A DNA stretch of 64,000 bases from Hypericibacter terrae (GCF_008728855.1 NZ_CP042906.1:4989001-5053000); one strand, 5' to 3'. Counted from the stretch's first letter, positions 17,828 to 26,629 are shown. Notes: generated from the letters alone by a model not told the origin. Translations and numbers: made by a program.

Positions 17828-19816
17828 TCAGTCGGAGGTTTCGACAACGGTGTCGAGCGTGTCGCGGATTCGCCTGGCGAGCTCGACCTTGCGATAGGGC
17901 TTGTGCAGCACCGTGATTCCGGACGGCAGCTGCCGTCGCGCCCGCAGATTGTCGAGCGCATAGCCGGATGTCAGCAGCACCTTCAGTCCCGGCCGGAGCT
18001 GCTGGGCGCGCTCGACGAGATCGATCCCGTTGATGCTCCCCGGCATGACGACGTCGGTGAAGAGGAGATCGACCGCGGCGCCCGAGGCCAGGCATCGCAT
18101 GGCATCGTCGCCGTCGACACTGGCAATCACCTGATATCCGAGGCCTTTGATGATGGACACGGCGTGGTCGCGCACGAAGGCATCGTCCTCCGCCACGAGC
18201 ACCGTCTCGCCGCCACCGGGCGCGAGCGTTTCCTCCGCCGCGGTCAGCGCCGCTTCGTGACTGTCATCGCCGCGGGCGACCGGAAGATAGATTCTGACCG
18301 TGGTTCCAAGCCCGACCTCGCTGTAGATGGCGACATGGCCGTTCGACTGCTTGACGAAGCCATAGACCATGCTGAGTCCCAGCCCGCTGCCCTTGCCCAC
18401 CTCCTTGGTCGTGAAGAAGGGCTCGAAGGCGCGCGCCAGCACCTCGGGCGGCATGCCGTCGCCATCGTCCGTGACCGCGACCATGATGTAATCGCCGGTC
18501 GGCACTTCGGGATGCGTGCTTCGATACTGCTCGTCCAGGCTGGCATTGGCCGTCGAGACCGTGATGCGGCCGCCGCTCGGCATGGCATCCTGGGCATTGA
18601 GGGCCAGGTTGAGGACGGCGGATTCGAGTTGCGCCGGATCGGCGAACGCAGACTTCAGCTCAGACTCGAGCGTGGTCGCGATATCGATGTCCTCCCGCAG
18701 GGTGCGGCGCAGCAGGCGGCCCATCTTGTCGACCAGCTGGTTGCAATCGATCTGGGAAGGTTTGAGTGTCTGGCGTCGGCTGAAGGCGAGCAGCCGCTGG
18801 GTCAGCTCGGCGCCGCGTTCGCCGGCGGCTATGATCGCCTCCGCGAGCTTGCGCAGGTCGGGCCGGGCCTTGAGGACGTCGCTCAGCGATTCCGCATTGC
18901 CGATGATGACGGTCAGGAGATTGTTGAAATCGTGGGCGATGCCGCCGGAGAGCTGGCCCACCGTCTCCATTTTCTGGGCCTGGAAGAGCTGCTCGCTGGT
19001 TCGCTTGCGCTCCGTCAGGTCATGGATGATGCCGACAAAGACCGGCCCGTCATCCTGCATGGCCTCACCCACGGAAAGATCCATGGGAAAGGTGGTGCCG
19101 TCCTTGCGCCGGCCGGAAACCTCGCGTCCGATGCCGATGATTTTCGGCACGCGGGTCGTCAGATAGTTCGACAGGTAACGATCATGCTCGCCACGGAAGC
19201 GCGCGGGCATGAGCATCTTCACGTTCCGGCCGATCACCTCGGCGGCGCCGTAGCCGAACAGCGCCTCGCAGGCCGGATTGAACATCATCACCTTGCCCCG
19301 GGCGTCGATGAGGATGACGCCGTCGACGGCGGTATCGACCACGGCCTTCAGTCTCTGGGCCGCCTCCCGGATCGCCTGTCCCGAGCGCTTGCGCTCGGTC
19401 AGGTCGTGGATGATGCCGACAAAGATCGATTCTCCGTCCTCCTTGGCCTCGCCGACCGACAAGTCCATCGGAAAGGTCGTGCCGTCCTTCCGCTGGCCCA
19501 CGACCTCGCGACCGATCCCGATGATCTTGGCGACGCCCGTACGATGATAGTTCGTGAGATAGCTGTCATGCTCGCCGCGAAAGGGCGCCGGCATCAGCAT
19601 CTTGACGTTCTGGCCGACGACTTCCGCGGCGGAGAATCCGAACAGCTTCTCGCAGGCTGGATTGAATTTCAGGACGGTACCGCGGGCATCGATCAGGATG
19701 ACCCCGTCGACCGCCGTATCGACGACGGCCTTCAACCGGGCTTCTTCGCGATCCACCGTCACTTCGCACCGCCCACAATCGGACAGAATCAGTTCTGGCC
19801 ACGGTCGTCGAAACAC
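17828..19816 (-). CDS. FixL-like hybrid sensor kinase with two PAS domains and a receiver
   Basis: A 662-aa protein with no membrane segment: PAS 1 (about 25-145), PAS 2 (about 155-275), phospho-acceptor domain with His295 (GGIAHDFNNLL), ATPase domain, and a C-terminal receiver (about 537-660) with Asp588 in FTDVVMP. The two PAS domains are nearly identical to each other and to FixL haem PAS. In PAS 1, His83 and Arg103 match B. japonicum FixL His200 (haem ligand) and Arg220; in PAS 2, His211 and Arg231 do so. This suggests an O2- or redox-sensing haem kinase. No FixJ-type regulator is adjacent. The true start may be a GTG a few codons in (before TVDREEARL). Confidence 0.88.
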   Translation of the reverse strand: MFRRPWPELILSDCGRCEVTVDREEARLKAVVDTAVDGVILIDARGTVLKFNPACEKLFGFSAAEVVGQNVKMLMPAPFRGEHDSYLTNYHRTGVAKIIGIGREVVGQRKDGTTFPMDLSVGEAKEDGESIFVGIIHDLTERKRSGQAIREAAQRLKAVVDTAVDGVILIDARGKVMMFNPACEALFGYGAAEVIGRNVKMLMPARFRGEHDRYLSNYLTTRVPKIIGIGREVSGRRKDGTTFPMDLSVGEAMQDDGPVFVGIIHDLTERKRTSEQLFQAQKMETVGQLSGGIAHDFNNLLTVIIGNAESLSDVLKARPDLRKLAEAIIAAGERGAELTQRLLAFSRRQTLKPSQIDCNQLVDKMGRLLRRTLREDIDIATTLESELKSAFADPAQLESAVLNLALNAQDAMPSGGRITVSTANASLDEQYRSTHPEVPTGDYIMVAVTDDGDGMPPEVLARAFEPFFTTKEVGKGSGLGLSMVYGFVKQSNGHVAIYSEVGLGTTVRIYLPVARGDDSHEAALTAAEETLAPGGGETVLVAEDDAFVRDHAVSIIKGLGYQVIASVDGDDAMRCLASGAAVDLLFTDVVMPGSINGIDLVERAQQLRPGLKVLLTSGYALDNLRARRQLPSGITVLHKPYRKVELARRIRDTLDTVVETSD

Positions 19817-19985
19817 ATCCCCGGACTGTTACTATCCGAAGTGCCGCAAGCGTCCGCAAGCCGACATTTGTTCGCCCCGGTGGAATGATGGCATCGATGG
19901 AGCCGCTCGCACCGCGCCGCCCGGTTCATGAGCCCGTGACAATCCGGTGACGGCCCGCCAGCGATTGGGCAAGGACCGCCGAGAG

Positions 19986-21041
19986 TCAGGCCGCGATGGC
20001 GATCCCGCCCCGGATGGCGCCGCGATCGACGCGGCCCCACAATACGGCATGGTCCTCGGGCAGGGCGCGGCTGTTGGGCATCGCGAACCAGAGCCGCAGC
20101 ATCGAGCGCACCCGGCCGGTGGCGGGGTCGTTCTCGAAGGCGGTGCGGGCGTGATAGATCACATGATTGTTGAGCAACTGGATCTCGCCAGGCGCCAGCA
20201 CCATCTCGAAGGCCAGCTCGGCGGCGACACTGTCGAGCAGAGCGAGCGCTTCTACCTGTTGGGGCGTCAGGCGCGGCGCCTGCGGCAGCTGCTGCGCATT
20301 TTCGATATAGGTGCGCGAATAATGGCTGGTGAGCCTGCCGTCGCGCTGACCGAAGATCGGCAGCAGGTAGATCGAGGTCTCGCCGCCCTTCTCCTCGCCA
20401 AAGCGCGTGCGCGGCACCGGCTGATAGAGAATTTCGAGCAGGTCGGGGCGGCGCTTCAGGATCTCGTTATGCACCGCGCCGGTGCTGCAGAGCTTGCTCA
20501 CGCCGCCCTCGGCGGCCTGGCCGATGCAGAACAGGCCGACCACGTCGCAACGGTCGGTATGGAAGCGCAAAGGGCCGTTGGTGAGCGTGCGCGCATAGGA
20601 GGAGAGGAAGGGCTTGCCGTTCTCATCGACGGTCACGCCGTGGCTGGCGGCCACGTCATAGCCCTCGTCCTGGATCGCCTTCATCAGCAGGCCGCTGTTG
20701 CTCTGCGAGACGATAGTGCCGAGATGATGGCCCAGCCCGAACCAGAGATGGCGCTGCGAGCGCGGATCGAGGCCGGCGAAATCGAGGCCGGTCAGCTTGG
20801 CCATGCCCGATCCGTTCTCCAGCTCCTCGCGCGCCTCGGCGCAGAGCTCGTCCAACCCCGGCACCTGGAATTGGTCGCGCGTGACCGCCGACCATTCGAT
20901 TCCCGCCTCCCGGGCGCGATCGGCGGCGGCGATCAGGGCGCGGCTGACGGCCCGATCCATCGGCCGGATCCAGCGGTTCGAAGCGGCAATCTCCGTCCCG
21001 CGCCATACGCAGGGACCGGCAATGGGGGCGATGAAGGCCAT
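19986..21041 (-). CDS. TauD/TfdA-family dioxygenase
   Basis: A 351-aa putative Fe(II)/2-oxoglutarate-dependent dioxygenase. The segment RFHTDRCDVVG gives the His-x-Asp metal pair; later NNHVIYHARTAFENDPATGR carries the distal His and the oxoglutarate-binding Arg region typical of TauD/TfdA-like proteins. I chose the ATG at 21041 (MAFIAPIAGP); the longer frame to 21317 adds 92 residues of arginine-rich, atypical sequence. Substrate unknown; not clearly taurine. It lies upstream of and divergent from the two-component pair. Confidence 0.82.
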   Translation of the reverse strand: MAFIAPIAGPCVWRGTEIAASNRWIRPMDRAVSRALIAAADRAREAGIEWSAVTRDQFQVPGLDELCAEAREELENGSGMAKLTGLDFAGLDPRSQRHLWFGLGHHLGTIVSQSNSGLLMKAIQDEGYDVAASHGVTVDENGKPFLSSYARTLTNGPLRFHTDRCDVVGLFCIGQAAEGGVSKLCSTGAVHNEILKRRPDLLEILYQPVPRTRFGEEKGGETSIYLLPIFGQRDGRLTSHYSRTYIENAQQLPQAPRLTPQQVEALALLDSVAAELAFEMVLAPGEIQLLNNHVIYHARTAFENDPATGRVRSMLRLWFAMPNSRALPEDHAVLWGRVDRGAIRGGIAIAA

Positions 21042-21477
21042 GGCGTTCGACAATCCTCGGGCAAAAGCGGCCGGTTGGAGGGCGCGCGGCGAAACTCGAA
21101 AAATGATCCCACGACGGGCGGGCGGCATCAAGCGGCCGTAAGACGGGTGGCCGGGCGGCTCCCCCATCTGTCGTAGCCGTAATCTTCCAGAAAGAGGGCC
21201 GGATCGGCTGGCACTCCCTGGACGTGCTGGCGGAACACGCCCTCGGCAGGGCAGGACGGCGTGGTAGCAGAGGCTTCGGAACCGCCCGCGTCGGCCCGCT
21301 GCCGCTGTGGGCCGCACCCGAGGCGGCCTGCAAGATCTGCAGCGCCTCGAGCCCGCTGTTCCACATCTTCAAGCTGAGCCAGGATCGGGCTCGCTTGCCG
21401 ACGCCCGGTCCGGCGTCGTAACACCCATCCCGTCTTCTCCGAGATCAACCCGGCGGGCGAGGTCGACACGATCGAGC
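21042..21477. other. 436-base intergenic region with a possible gene remnant
   Basis: No intact gene. On the plus strand a short frame (about 21224-21421) contains ACKICSASSPLFHIF, close to the CKICATASPLFD start of the zinc-ribbon gene at 25780; the 12 bases TGCAAGATCTGC are identical at 21329-21340 and 25837-25848. On the minus strand a frame ends with ADPALFLEDYGYDRWG, also protein-like. It probably holds remnants of rearranged genes plus the promoters of the flanking divergent genes. Confidence 0.35.
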
Positions 21478-22143
21478 ATGCGCGCACTTCTAATCGAAGA
21501 CGATGTGATGATCGGCCAGGGCCTGATTCGCGCGCTGGGCGATGCCGGCTGGTCGGTCGATTGGGTCCGGACCGGTGGCGATGGCGAGGAGGCGTTGCGC
21601 TCGGGCGGCCATGCGGTGGCCCTTCTCGACCTCGGACTGCCCGAGAAACTCGGCCTCGAGGTGCTGGCCTCGATCCGCAAGGCGGACATCCGCACACCCC
21701 TCATCATCGTGACGGCGCAAGACGATCTGGAGACGCGGCTGGCGGGGCTCGATCTCGGCGCCGACGATTATCTGGTGAAGCCCTTCGACAGCCGCGAACT
21801 GCTGGCCCGAATCCGCGCGGTGCTGCGCCGGCGGGTCGATCAGGCGGTCTCGTCCCTCAGCAGCGGCGAGGTGGAGCTCGACCTGACCTCCCATGCCGTG
21901 ACCTATCGCGAGACGACGCATGTCCTGCCGGCGCGGGAGTTCGCGCTGATGCAAGCCCTGGTCGAGCATCAAGGCGGCATCCTGTCCAAGGGCGTGCTCG
22001 AAGAGCGCCTCTATGGCTGGGGCGAGGAGGTGCAGAGCAATGCGGTCGAGGTGTTGATCCACTATATCCGGCGCAAGTTCGACAAGGACATCATCCGCAA
22101 CGTGCGGGGCGCCGGCTGGACCATTCCGAAGGCACCGCGATGA
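21478..22143 (+). CDS. OmpR-family response regulator (QseB/PmrA-like)
   Basis: A 221-aa response regulator. The receiver has the acidic pair E7-D8-D9 region, phospho-acceptor Asp51 (ALLDLGLP) and Lys (DDYLVKPFD); the C-terminal half is a winged helix of the OmpR class (NAVEVLIHYIRRKF...NVRGAGW). I chose the ATG at 21478; upstream in-frame starts give arginine-rich sequence. The stop overlaps the kinase start (ATGA), so the pair is translationally coupled. Likely target sites are CTAAGTCTCC direct repeats at 23477-23497. Confidence 0.93.
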   Translation: MRALLIEDDVMIGQGLIRALGDAGWSVDWVRTGGDGEEALRSGGHAVALLDLGLPEKLGLEVLASIRKADIRTPLIIVTAQDDLETRLAGLDLGADDYLVKPFDSRELLARIRAVLRRRVDQAVSSLSSGEVELDLTSHAVTYRETTHVLPAREFALMQALVEHQGGILSKGVLEERLYGWGEEVQSNAVEVLIHYIRRKFDKDIIRNVRGAGWTIPKAPR

Positions 22144-23450
22144 CCTCCTTGCGCCGTTCCGCCATGATCTGGCTGGGCGGAGTCCTGGCTGCCATTAGCC
22201 TGGTCAGTGCCGTCGGAACCTACTACTTCGTCGCGCAGGAAGCGGACGATGCGCTCGACCAGCAGCTGAAGCTGGTCGCCAGCTATGTCAGCGCCGACCC
22301 CGACGAGCCGGCCACGCTCAAGGGCCGCGCCTTTGCCGCCGATCCCGAGGACGAGTTGGTCCTGCAAGTCTGGCAGCCCGATGGCTCGCTGGCGGAGACC
22401 TCCCATCCCGAGATCGCGATTCCGAGACAAGCCGAGACCGGTTTCGCCGACCTCAGCGCGGCAGACGATTCCTGGCGGACCTTCGCCGTCATCGGAGCCG
22501 AGGGCACCATCCAGGTGTCGCAGCGCATGGTCGTGCGCCAGGAGCTGGCGGGTGCCTCGGCGCTTCGCTCCGCGATTCCGATCGGACTGCTGGTGCCGAT
22601 CGCCCTGCTGGCGCTGGGCTTCGCCATCGACCGCATCATGCGGCGGCTCGACCGGGTCGCCGGCGAGGTGGCCGGCCGCAGCCTCGAAGACCGCTCGCCG
22701 ATCCCGCTGCGGGATACGCCCGTCGAGGTCGCGCCGCTGCTGCAGGCGATGAACAGCCTGATGTCGCGCCTCAATCAGGAGATCGAGCGCCAGAAGCGGT
22801 TCGTCTCCGACGCCGCCCACGAGCTGCGCACGCCGCTGACGGCGCTGCAGATCCAGATCGGCAATCTGAAGCAGGCGGCCCAAGAGGGGCCGGCCCCGGA
22901 GCGCCTGGCCGAGCTCGAGGAGGGCGTCAGGCGTGGATCGGCGCTGGTGGCGCAGCTGTTGCGGCTGGCCCGCTACGAAGCGGGCGAGGCGAGTCTGCCG
23001 GCGGCCCGCTTCGATCTCTCCGCCTGTGTCGCGCAATGCGTGGCGCGGGCGACCTTGCTCGCGGACGGGCGACGCATCGATCTGGGTCTCGAACGGCTGG
23101 ACGCCGCCGATGCCGTAGGTTCGGCGGACGATATGGCGGTCCTGGTCGGCAATCTCCTGGACAATGCGATCCGATACACCGGCATCGGCGGCCAGGTCGA
23201 CGTCTCGCTGGCGGTCGAGGCGGATGTCGCCAGAATCGACGTGACCGATAACGGGCCGGGCGTGGATGACGCGGCCCTGCCCCGGCTGTTCGATCGGTTC
23301 TACCGGGCGCGTCCGCACGACAGCAGCGGAACCGGTCTCGGGCTCGCGATCGCGAAGCTGATCGCCGATCGCCACCATGCGCAGCTCGATCTCCGCAATC
23401 GCGGCGATGGCCGCGGCATGACCGCGAGCCTGATCGTCCCCCTGGCCTGA
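22140..23450 (+). CDS. membrane sensor histidine kinase (QseC/PmrB-like)
   Basis: A 436-aa kinase starting at the ATG that overlaps the regulator stop. TM1 is at about 8-31, a periplasmic sensor region of about 120 residues follows, then TM2 (about 145-165), HAMP, the H-box DAAHELRTP with His227, and an ATPase domain with the NLLDNAIRYT and GTGLGLAI boxes. The architecture matches QseC-type kinases. The periplasmic region holds no recognisable metal-binding motif, so the signal is unknown. Confidence 0.92.
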   Translation: MTSLRRSAMIWLGGVLAAISLVSAVGTYYFVAQEADDALDQQLKLVASYVSADPDEPATLKGRAFAADPEDELVLQVWQPDGSLAETSHPEIAIPRQAETGFADLSAADDSWRTFAVIGAEGTIQVSQRMVVRQELAGASALRSAIPIGLLVPIALLALGFAIDRIMRRLDRVAGEVAGRSLEDRSPIPLRDTPVEVAPLLQAMNSLMSRLNQEIERQKRFVSDAAHELRTPLTALQIQIGNLKQAAQEGPAPERLAELEEGVRRGSALVAQLLRLARYEAGEASLPAARFDLSACVAQCVARATLLADGRRIDLGLERLDAADAVGSADDMAVLVGNLLDNAIRYTGIGGQVDVSLAVEADVARIDVTDNGPGVDDAALPRLFDRFYRARPHDSSGTGLGLAIAKLIADRHHAQLDLRNRGDGRGMTASLIVPLA

Positions 23451-23476
23451 TGGGCGCCGGCCCAATCGGCCTCCCC

Positions 23477-23497
23477 CTAAGTCTCCTCTAAGTCTCC
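23477..23497 (+). promoter_or_regulatory. direct-repeat response-regulator box candidate
   Basis: CTAAGTCTCC occurs twice, at 23477-23486 and 23488-23497, an 11-base period that puts both half-sites on one DNA face. OmpR-class regulators bind such tandem repeats. It lies about 80 bases before the small periplasmic gene and just after the kinase gene. Confidence 0.5.
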
Positions 23498-23574
23498 CGC
23501 CGATAGCCTCGCGACCTGCCCGGCCCCCGAAGGCGGAGTCCAGGCGACCCGCTGTCAATCATGGAGACGAGGAC

Positions 23575-23832
23575 ATGTTTCAGAGACTCCTGCTCGCGGC
23601 TGCCCTGGCCGCCGCCCTGGCCTTGCCGGGCCTTGCCCATGCCGATGAGCCCGAAGCCTGCGAGCAGGTCCTCAAACGGCTCGACGATGCCCTAAAGACC
23701 GCGACCCTCTCCGACGAGCAGAAGGCGCAGGTGACAGGTTTGCGTAAGCAAGGCCTGGAAAAGTGCAAGCTCGAGAAGGATGCCGAGGCCGACGCCGATT
23801 TTCAGGCGGCGCTGAAGATTCTCGGTCAATAG
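23575..23832 (+). CDS. small periplasmic protein, hypothetical
   Basis: An 85-aa product with a signal peptide (hydrophobic about 4-19, cleavage near LAHA) and a mature helical, charged part of about 60 residues with two cysteines (C29 and C63). The mature segment LSDEQKAQVTGLRKQGLEKC is reminiscent of helical-hairpin periplasmic proteins, but I do not recognise a family. Position behind the kinase and the direct repeat suggests control by the two-component pair. Confidence 0.75.
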   Translation: MFQRLLLAAALAAALALPGLAHADEPEACEQVLKRLDDALKTATLSDEQKAQVTGLRKQGLEKCKLEKDAEADADFQAALKILGQ

Positions 23833-23854
23833 CGCCGCCCGGAGCGGGCGGCGC
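23832..23854 (+). terminator. perfect 9-bp hairpin after the periplasmic gene
   Basis: GCGCCGCCC and GGGCGGCGC pair perfectly around the GGAGC loop, beginning at the last base of the stop codon. There is no T-run, so it may be a partial terminator or an mRNA-end stabiliser before the SecDF-like gene. Confidence 0.45.
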
Positions 23855-23926
23855 CGGGCATCCCCAAAATTCCGGCGCAGCCTGCCTTTTTCCTCCTAAT
23901 TCCCCCGATTGCGGAGCCTGCCCCTC

Positions 23927-25783
23927 ATGACCCGCTCGAGAGCTCTCCTGGTCCTGGTGATCGTCCTGCTGTCCGCGATCATGGCGGCGACGTCACCCTA
24001 CTTGATTGCCCATACCAAGATCGGGCTCGAATTCAGGGGCGGCTATGAGCTGACCTTCACGGCGGATCCGCTGGCACCGGCCAGCGCCGTGACGCCCGAG
24101 GCCCTGACCAAGACGGCCGAGATCCTGTCGGAGCGGGCCAATGCGACCGGCGTCTCCGAGCCGCAGGTGAACATCCTGGGACAGAATCAGATTCGACTCA
24201 TCCTGGCCGGCGTCTCGCAGGGCGATCCCGTGCTCGCCGCGCTCCGCGATCCCGCAGGCCTTCCGGTCAAGCTCACCCAGACCTATTCGGAGACCGTGGG
24301 CGGCGTGCTTGGCGCCAGCGACCTCGCGGCAACGCTGCGCGCGGCAGGCCTGGCGGCGGCAATCCTCCTGGTCTTTCTCGTCCTGGTCTATCGCCTCCCG
24401 GGCCTCCTCGCCGGTTTCGGGCTGGCGGTCTTCGTCTGGACCCTTCTCGTCGCCTTCAATCTGCTGGGCGCCATCCTCTCGCTCTCCGCGATCGTCGCCT
24501 ATGTGCTGGGAATCGGCATCGCGGCCGGCACCTCGATCATCCAATATGAACGCATCCGCGACGAGCTGGGCTCGGCTGTCGGACTGCAGCAGGCGCTGCG
24601 CGAGGCGGGACGGCGCTCCTTGCGGACCGTCCTCGATGCGAACGCGACCGTCTTCATCTGCGCTGCCATCCTGCTGGTGGTCGGAATCGGCCCGATCCGG
24701 GGCTTCGCCCTCACCACGATGCTGGGCGTGGCGCTCAGCCTGATGGTCAATGTCTTCCTTGCGCGCTGGTTGTTGCAGCTCGCCTATGGCGACAGCGACA
24801 ACCCGGACGCGATCTTCGGCCGGCCGATCCTTGCGCGGCGCAGCGGAGACGGCGCGCGGTTCCGGTTCGACTTCATCCGCTGGGGACGCCCGATCGCCGT
24901 GGCCGCCGTGATCTTCATCACGGTCGGGCTCGTCGTCGCCGTTCGCGGACCGCTCAACTACGACATCGAGTTCAAATCCGGCACCGCGCTGGACATCCAG
25001 ATCGACAAGCCGATCACCCAGTCCGATGCGACCGACCTGATGTTCTCCGCCGGGGTCGCGCCAGCGACGGTCGCGATAGGGGGTGCGGGCAACAACATGA
25101 TCGCCGCGCGCTTCGACGATGTGCTGACGACGGCCGACGTGGATTCGATCATCGGGCGCTACAAGGAAACCTATGGCGAGAACGTGACCTTTGCCGAGAA
25201 CACCGCCGATCCTGCCGTGGCGCGCCATCTGGCGGTGCAATCGGCCGAGGTCATCCTCCTGGCCCTGGCCGGAACCTTCCTCTTCATCCTGCTGCGCTTC
25301 GGCTGGCGCTATGCGGTGGCATCGCTGGCGACGGTCTTCACCTCCGTCCTCTTCGTGATGGCCTGCTTCGCGCTCTTCTACCAGGAGATCGACATTACCT
25401 TCATCGCAGCCTTGCTCACCGTGATCGGATATTCGCTCAACGAAGCCGTCGTGGTGTTCGACCGTATCCGCGAGAATTTCGCCGAGGCCCCGCCCGGCGG
25501 CAGCCCGCGGACCATAGTCAATCGCAGCGTCGGCCAGGTCCTGCGCCGTTCCCTCTTCACCGTCTTCACGGTGATCGCCGGCGCGGTCTGTCTCTATCAA
25601 TATGGCGCGGAGCCGCTGCAGATGTTTGCGCTCGCGATCGGGCTCGGTCTCGCCTGCGGCAGCGTGGCGTCGCTCTTCATCGCGCCAAATCTGCTGCTCC
25701 TGCTGCAGCCGATGGCGACCAGCCTCGCGGATGTCGGCACGGTCGCGGAATCGCCGATCCTCCGGCAGGGGCGTTCATCGTGA
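23927..25783 (+). CDS. compact, divergent SecD-SecF fusion protein
   Basis: A 618-aa polytopic protein with SecD-like and SecF-like halves in one chain. The first half has the GLEFRGG periplasmic motif and the membrane block YERIRDELG; the second half has GYSLNEAVVVFDRIREN, the SecF signature. The periplasmic loop between TM1 and TM2 is only about 100 residues, so the usual SecD head domain is missing. The conserved Asp of the SecD TM4 motif (normally VDANVL) is Gly201 in AAGTSIIQYERI, and the SecF NDT is NEA (Glu506). It therefore looks like a paralogue rather than the housekeeping secretion factor. ATG 23927 was chosen over an upstream TTG at 23909. The stop overlaps the next gene (GTGA). 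Confidence 0.85.
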   Translation: MTRSRALLVLVIVLLSAIMAATSPYLIAHTKIGLEFRGGYELTFTADPLAPASAVTPEALTKTAEILSERANATGVSEPQVNILGQNQIRLILAGVSQGDPVLAALRDPAGLPVKLTQTYSETVGGVLGASDLAATLRAAGLAAAILLVFLVLVYRLPGLLAGFGLAVFVWTLLVAFNLLGAILSLSAIVAYVLGIGIAAGTSIIQYERIRDELGSAVGLQQALREAGRRSLRTVLDANATVFICAAILLVVGIGPIRGFALTTMLGVALSLMVNVFLARWLLQLAYGDSDNPDAIFGRPILARRSGDGARFRFDFIRWGRPIAVAAVIFITVGLVVAVRGPLNYDIEFKSGTALDIQIDKPITQSDATDLMFSAGVAPATVAIGGAGNNMIAARFDDVLTTADVDSIIGRYKETYGENVTFAENTADPAVARHLAVQSAEVILLALAGTFLFILLRFGWRYAVASLATVFTSVLFVMACFALFYQEIDITFIAALLTVIGYSLNEAVVVFDRIRENFAEAPPGGSPRTIVNRSVGQVLRRSLFTVFTVIAGAVCLYQYGAEPLQMFALAIGLGLACGSVASLFIAPNLLLLLQPMATSLADVGTVAESPILRQGRSS

Positions 25784-26622
25784 CGGCGTTCGTGACGGCA
25801 CGGCCGCTCACGCCCATTGTGGAGCGCACGACGCCCTGCAAGATCTGCGCCACCGCCAGTCCGCTGTTCGACGTGGTGGACTACCACGAGGACTGTTACG
25901 AGGATGACGGCCGTCGCATGGCCCTGTCCGGGATCCCGGTCTATTACTACCGCTGCCCCGGTTGCGGATTTCTTTTCACCCGCGCCTTCGACGATTGGGG
26001 GACGACGGATATGACGGGCCCGGTCACGACACTCGGGAATGCGGAGCCGCCGCTGGACGCAGCCGAACGGCACAACCACAATTTCGTCCCTCTCCTCAAG
26101 GAATGGTTCGGCGAAGGGCTGAGCTCGCTGCGCCTGCTCGATCTCGGCATGGACAGGCTGGCCGCCTCGCTGCGTCAAGCGGGCATTCCGGCCGACCCGT
26201 CGGAGCCGGCCCCCGGCAGCCCCGGGCCGGCATCGCCGATGGCGGCCGGACCCTATGACGTCGTCCTGGCCTTCAACATCTTCGAGCAGCTGACCGAACC
26301 CCTGGCCTTCATGAAGCGGATCGATCGGGCCATCGCGCCGGACGGGTTGCTGCTGGTCGCGACCCCGCTCAGCGACGGGGTCGATCCGGCCGCCGTCGGC
26401 ATCCGGCGCCGGCCCTTGCGCTACGTGTCGCCGCGCCGCGGGCAGTATTCGATTTTCAACGCCGCCAGCCTCGCTTTGGCGCTGGGCTCGGCCGGCTTCC
26501 GCCTCGCCGGCTTCCGGCAGGGCATCCATATCGGGCTGCGCAGGCTGCCCGCCTTCGCGGAGCGCCTGTTCGACCAGGGGGCGGGTTGGTTTACGGTCAA
26601 CTCGCTGTCAGGATCGCGGTGA
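25780..26622 (+). CDS. zinc-ribbon protein with degenerate methyltransferase domain
   Basis: A 280-aa protein starting at GTG 25780, overlapping the SecDF-like stop. The N-terminus has two Cys pairs (CKIC at 20-23 and CPGC in YYRCPGCGFLFTR), a probable zinc ribbon. The rest resembles class I SAM methyltransferases fused to such ribbons: YDVVLAFNIFEQLTEPLAFM and DGLLLVATPL are the usual later motifs. The SAM glycine motif is degenerate (LLDLGMDRLA in place of LDxGxGxG), so activity is doubtful. Coupling to the SecDF-like gene is unusual. Confidence 0.75.
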   Translation: MTAFVTARPLTPIVERTTPCKICATASPLFDVVDYHEDCYEDDGRRMALSGIPVYYYRCPGCGFLFTRAFDDWGTTDMTGPVTTLGNAEPPLDAAERHNHNFVPLLKEWFGEGLSSLRLLDLGMDRLAASLRQAGIPADPSEPAPGSPGPASPMAAGPYDVVLAFNIFEQLTEPLAFMKRIDRAIAPDGLLLVATPLSDGVDPAAVGIRRRPLRYVSPRRGQYSIFNAASLALALGSAGFRLAGFRQGIHIGLRRLPAFAERLFDQGAGWFTVNSLSGSR

Positions 26623-26629
26623 GACCGGC

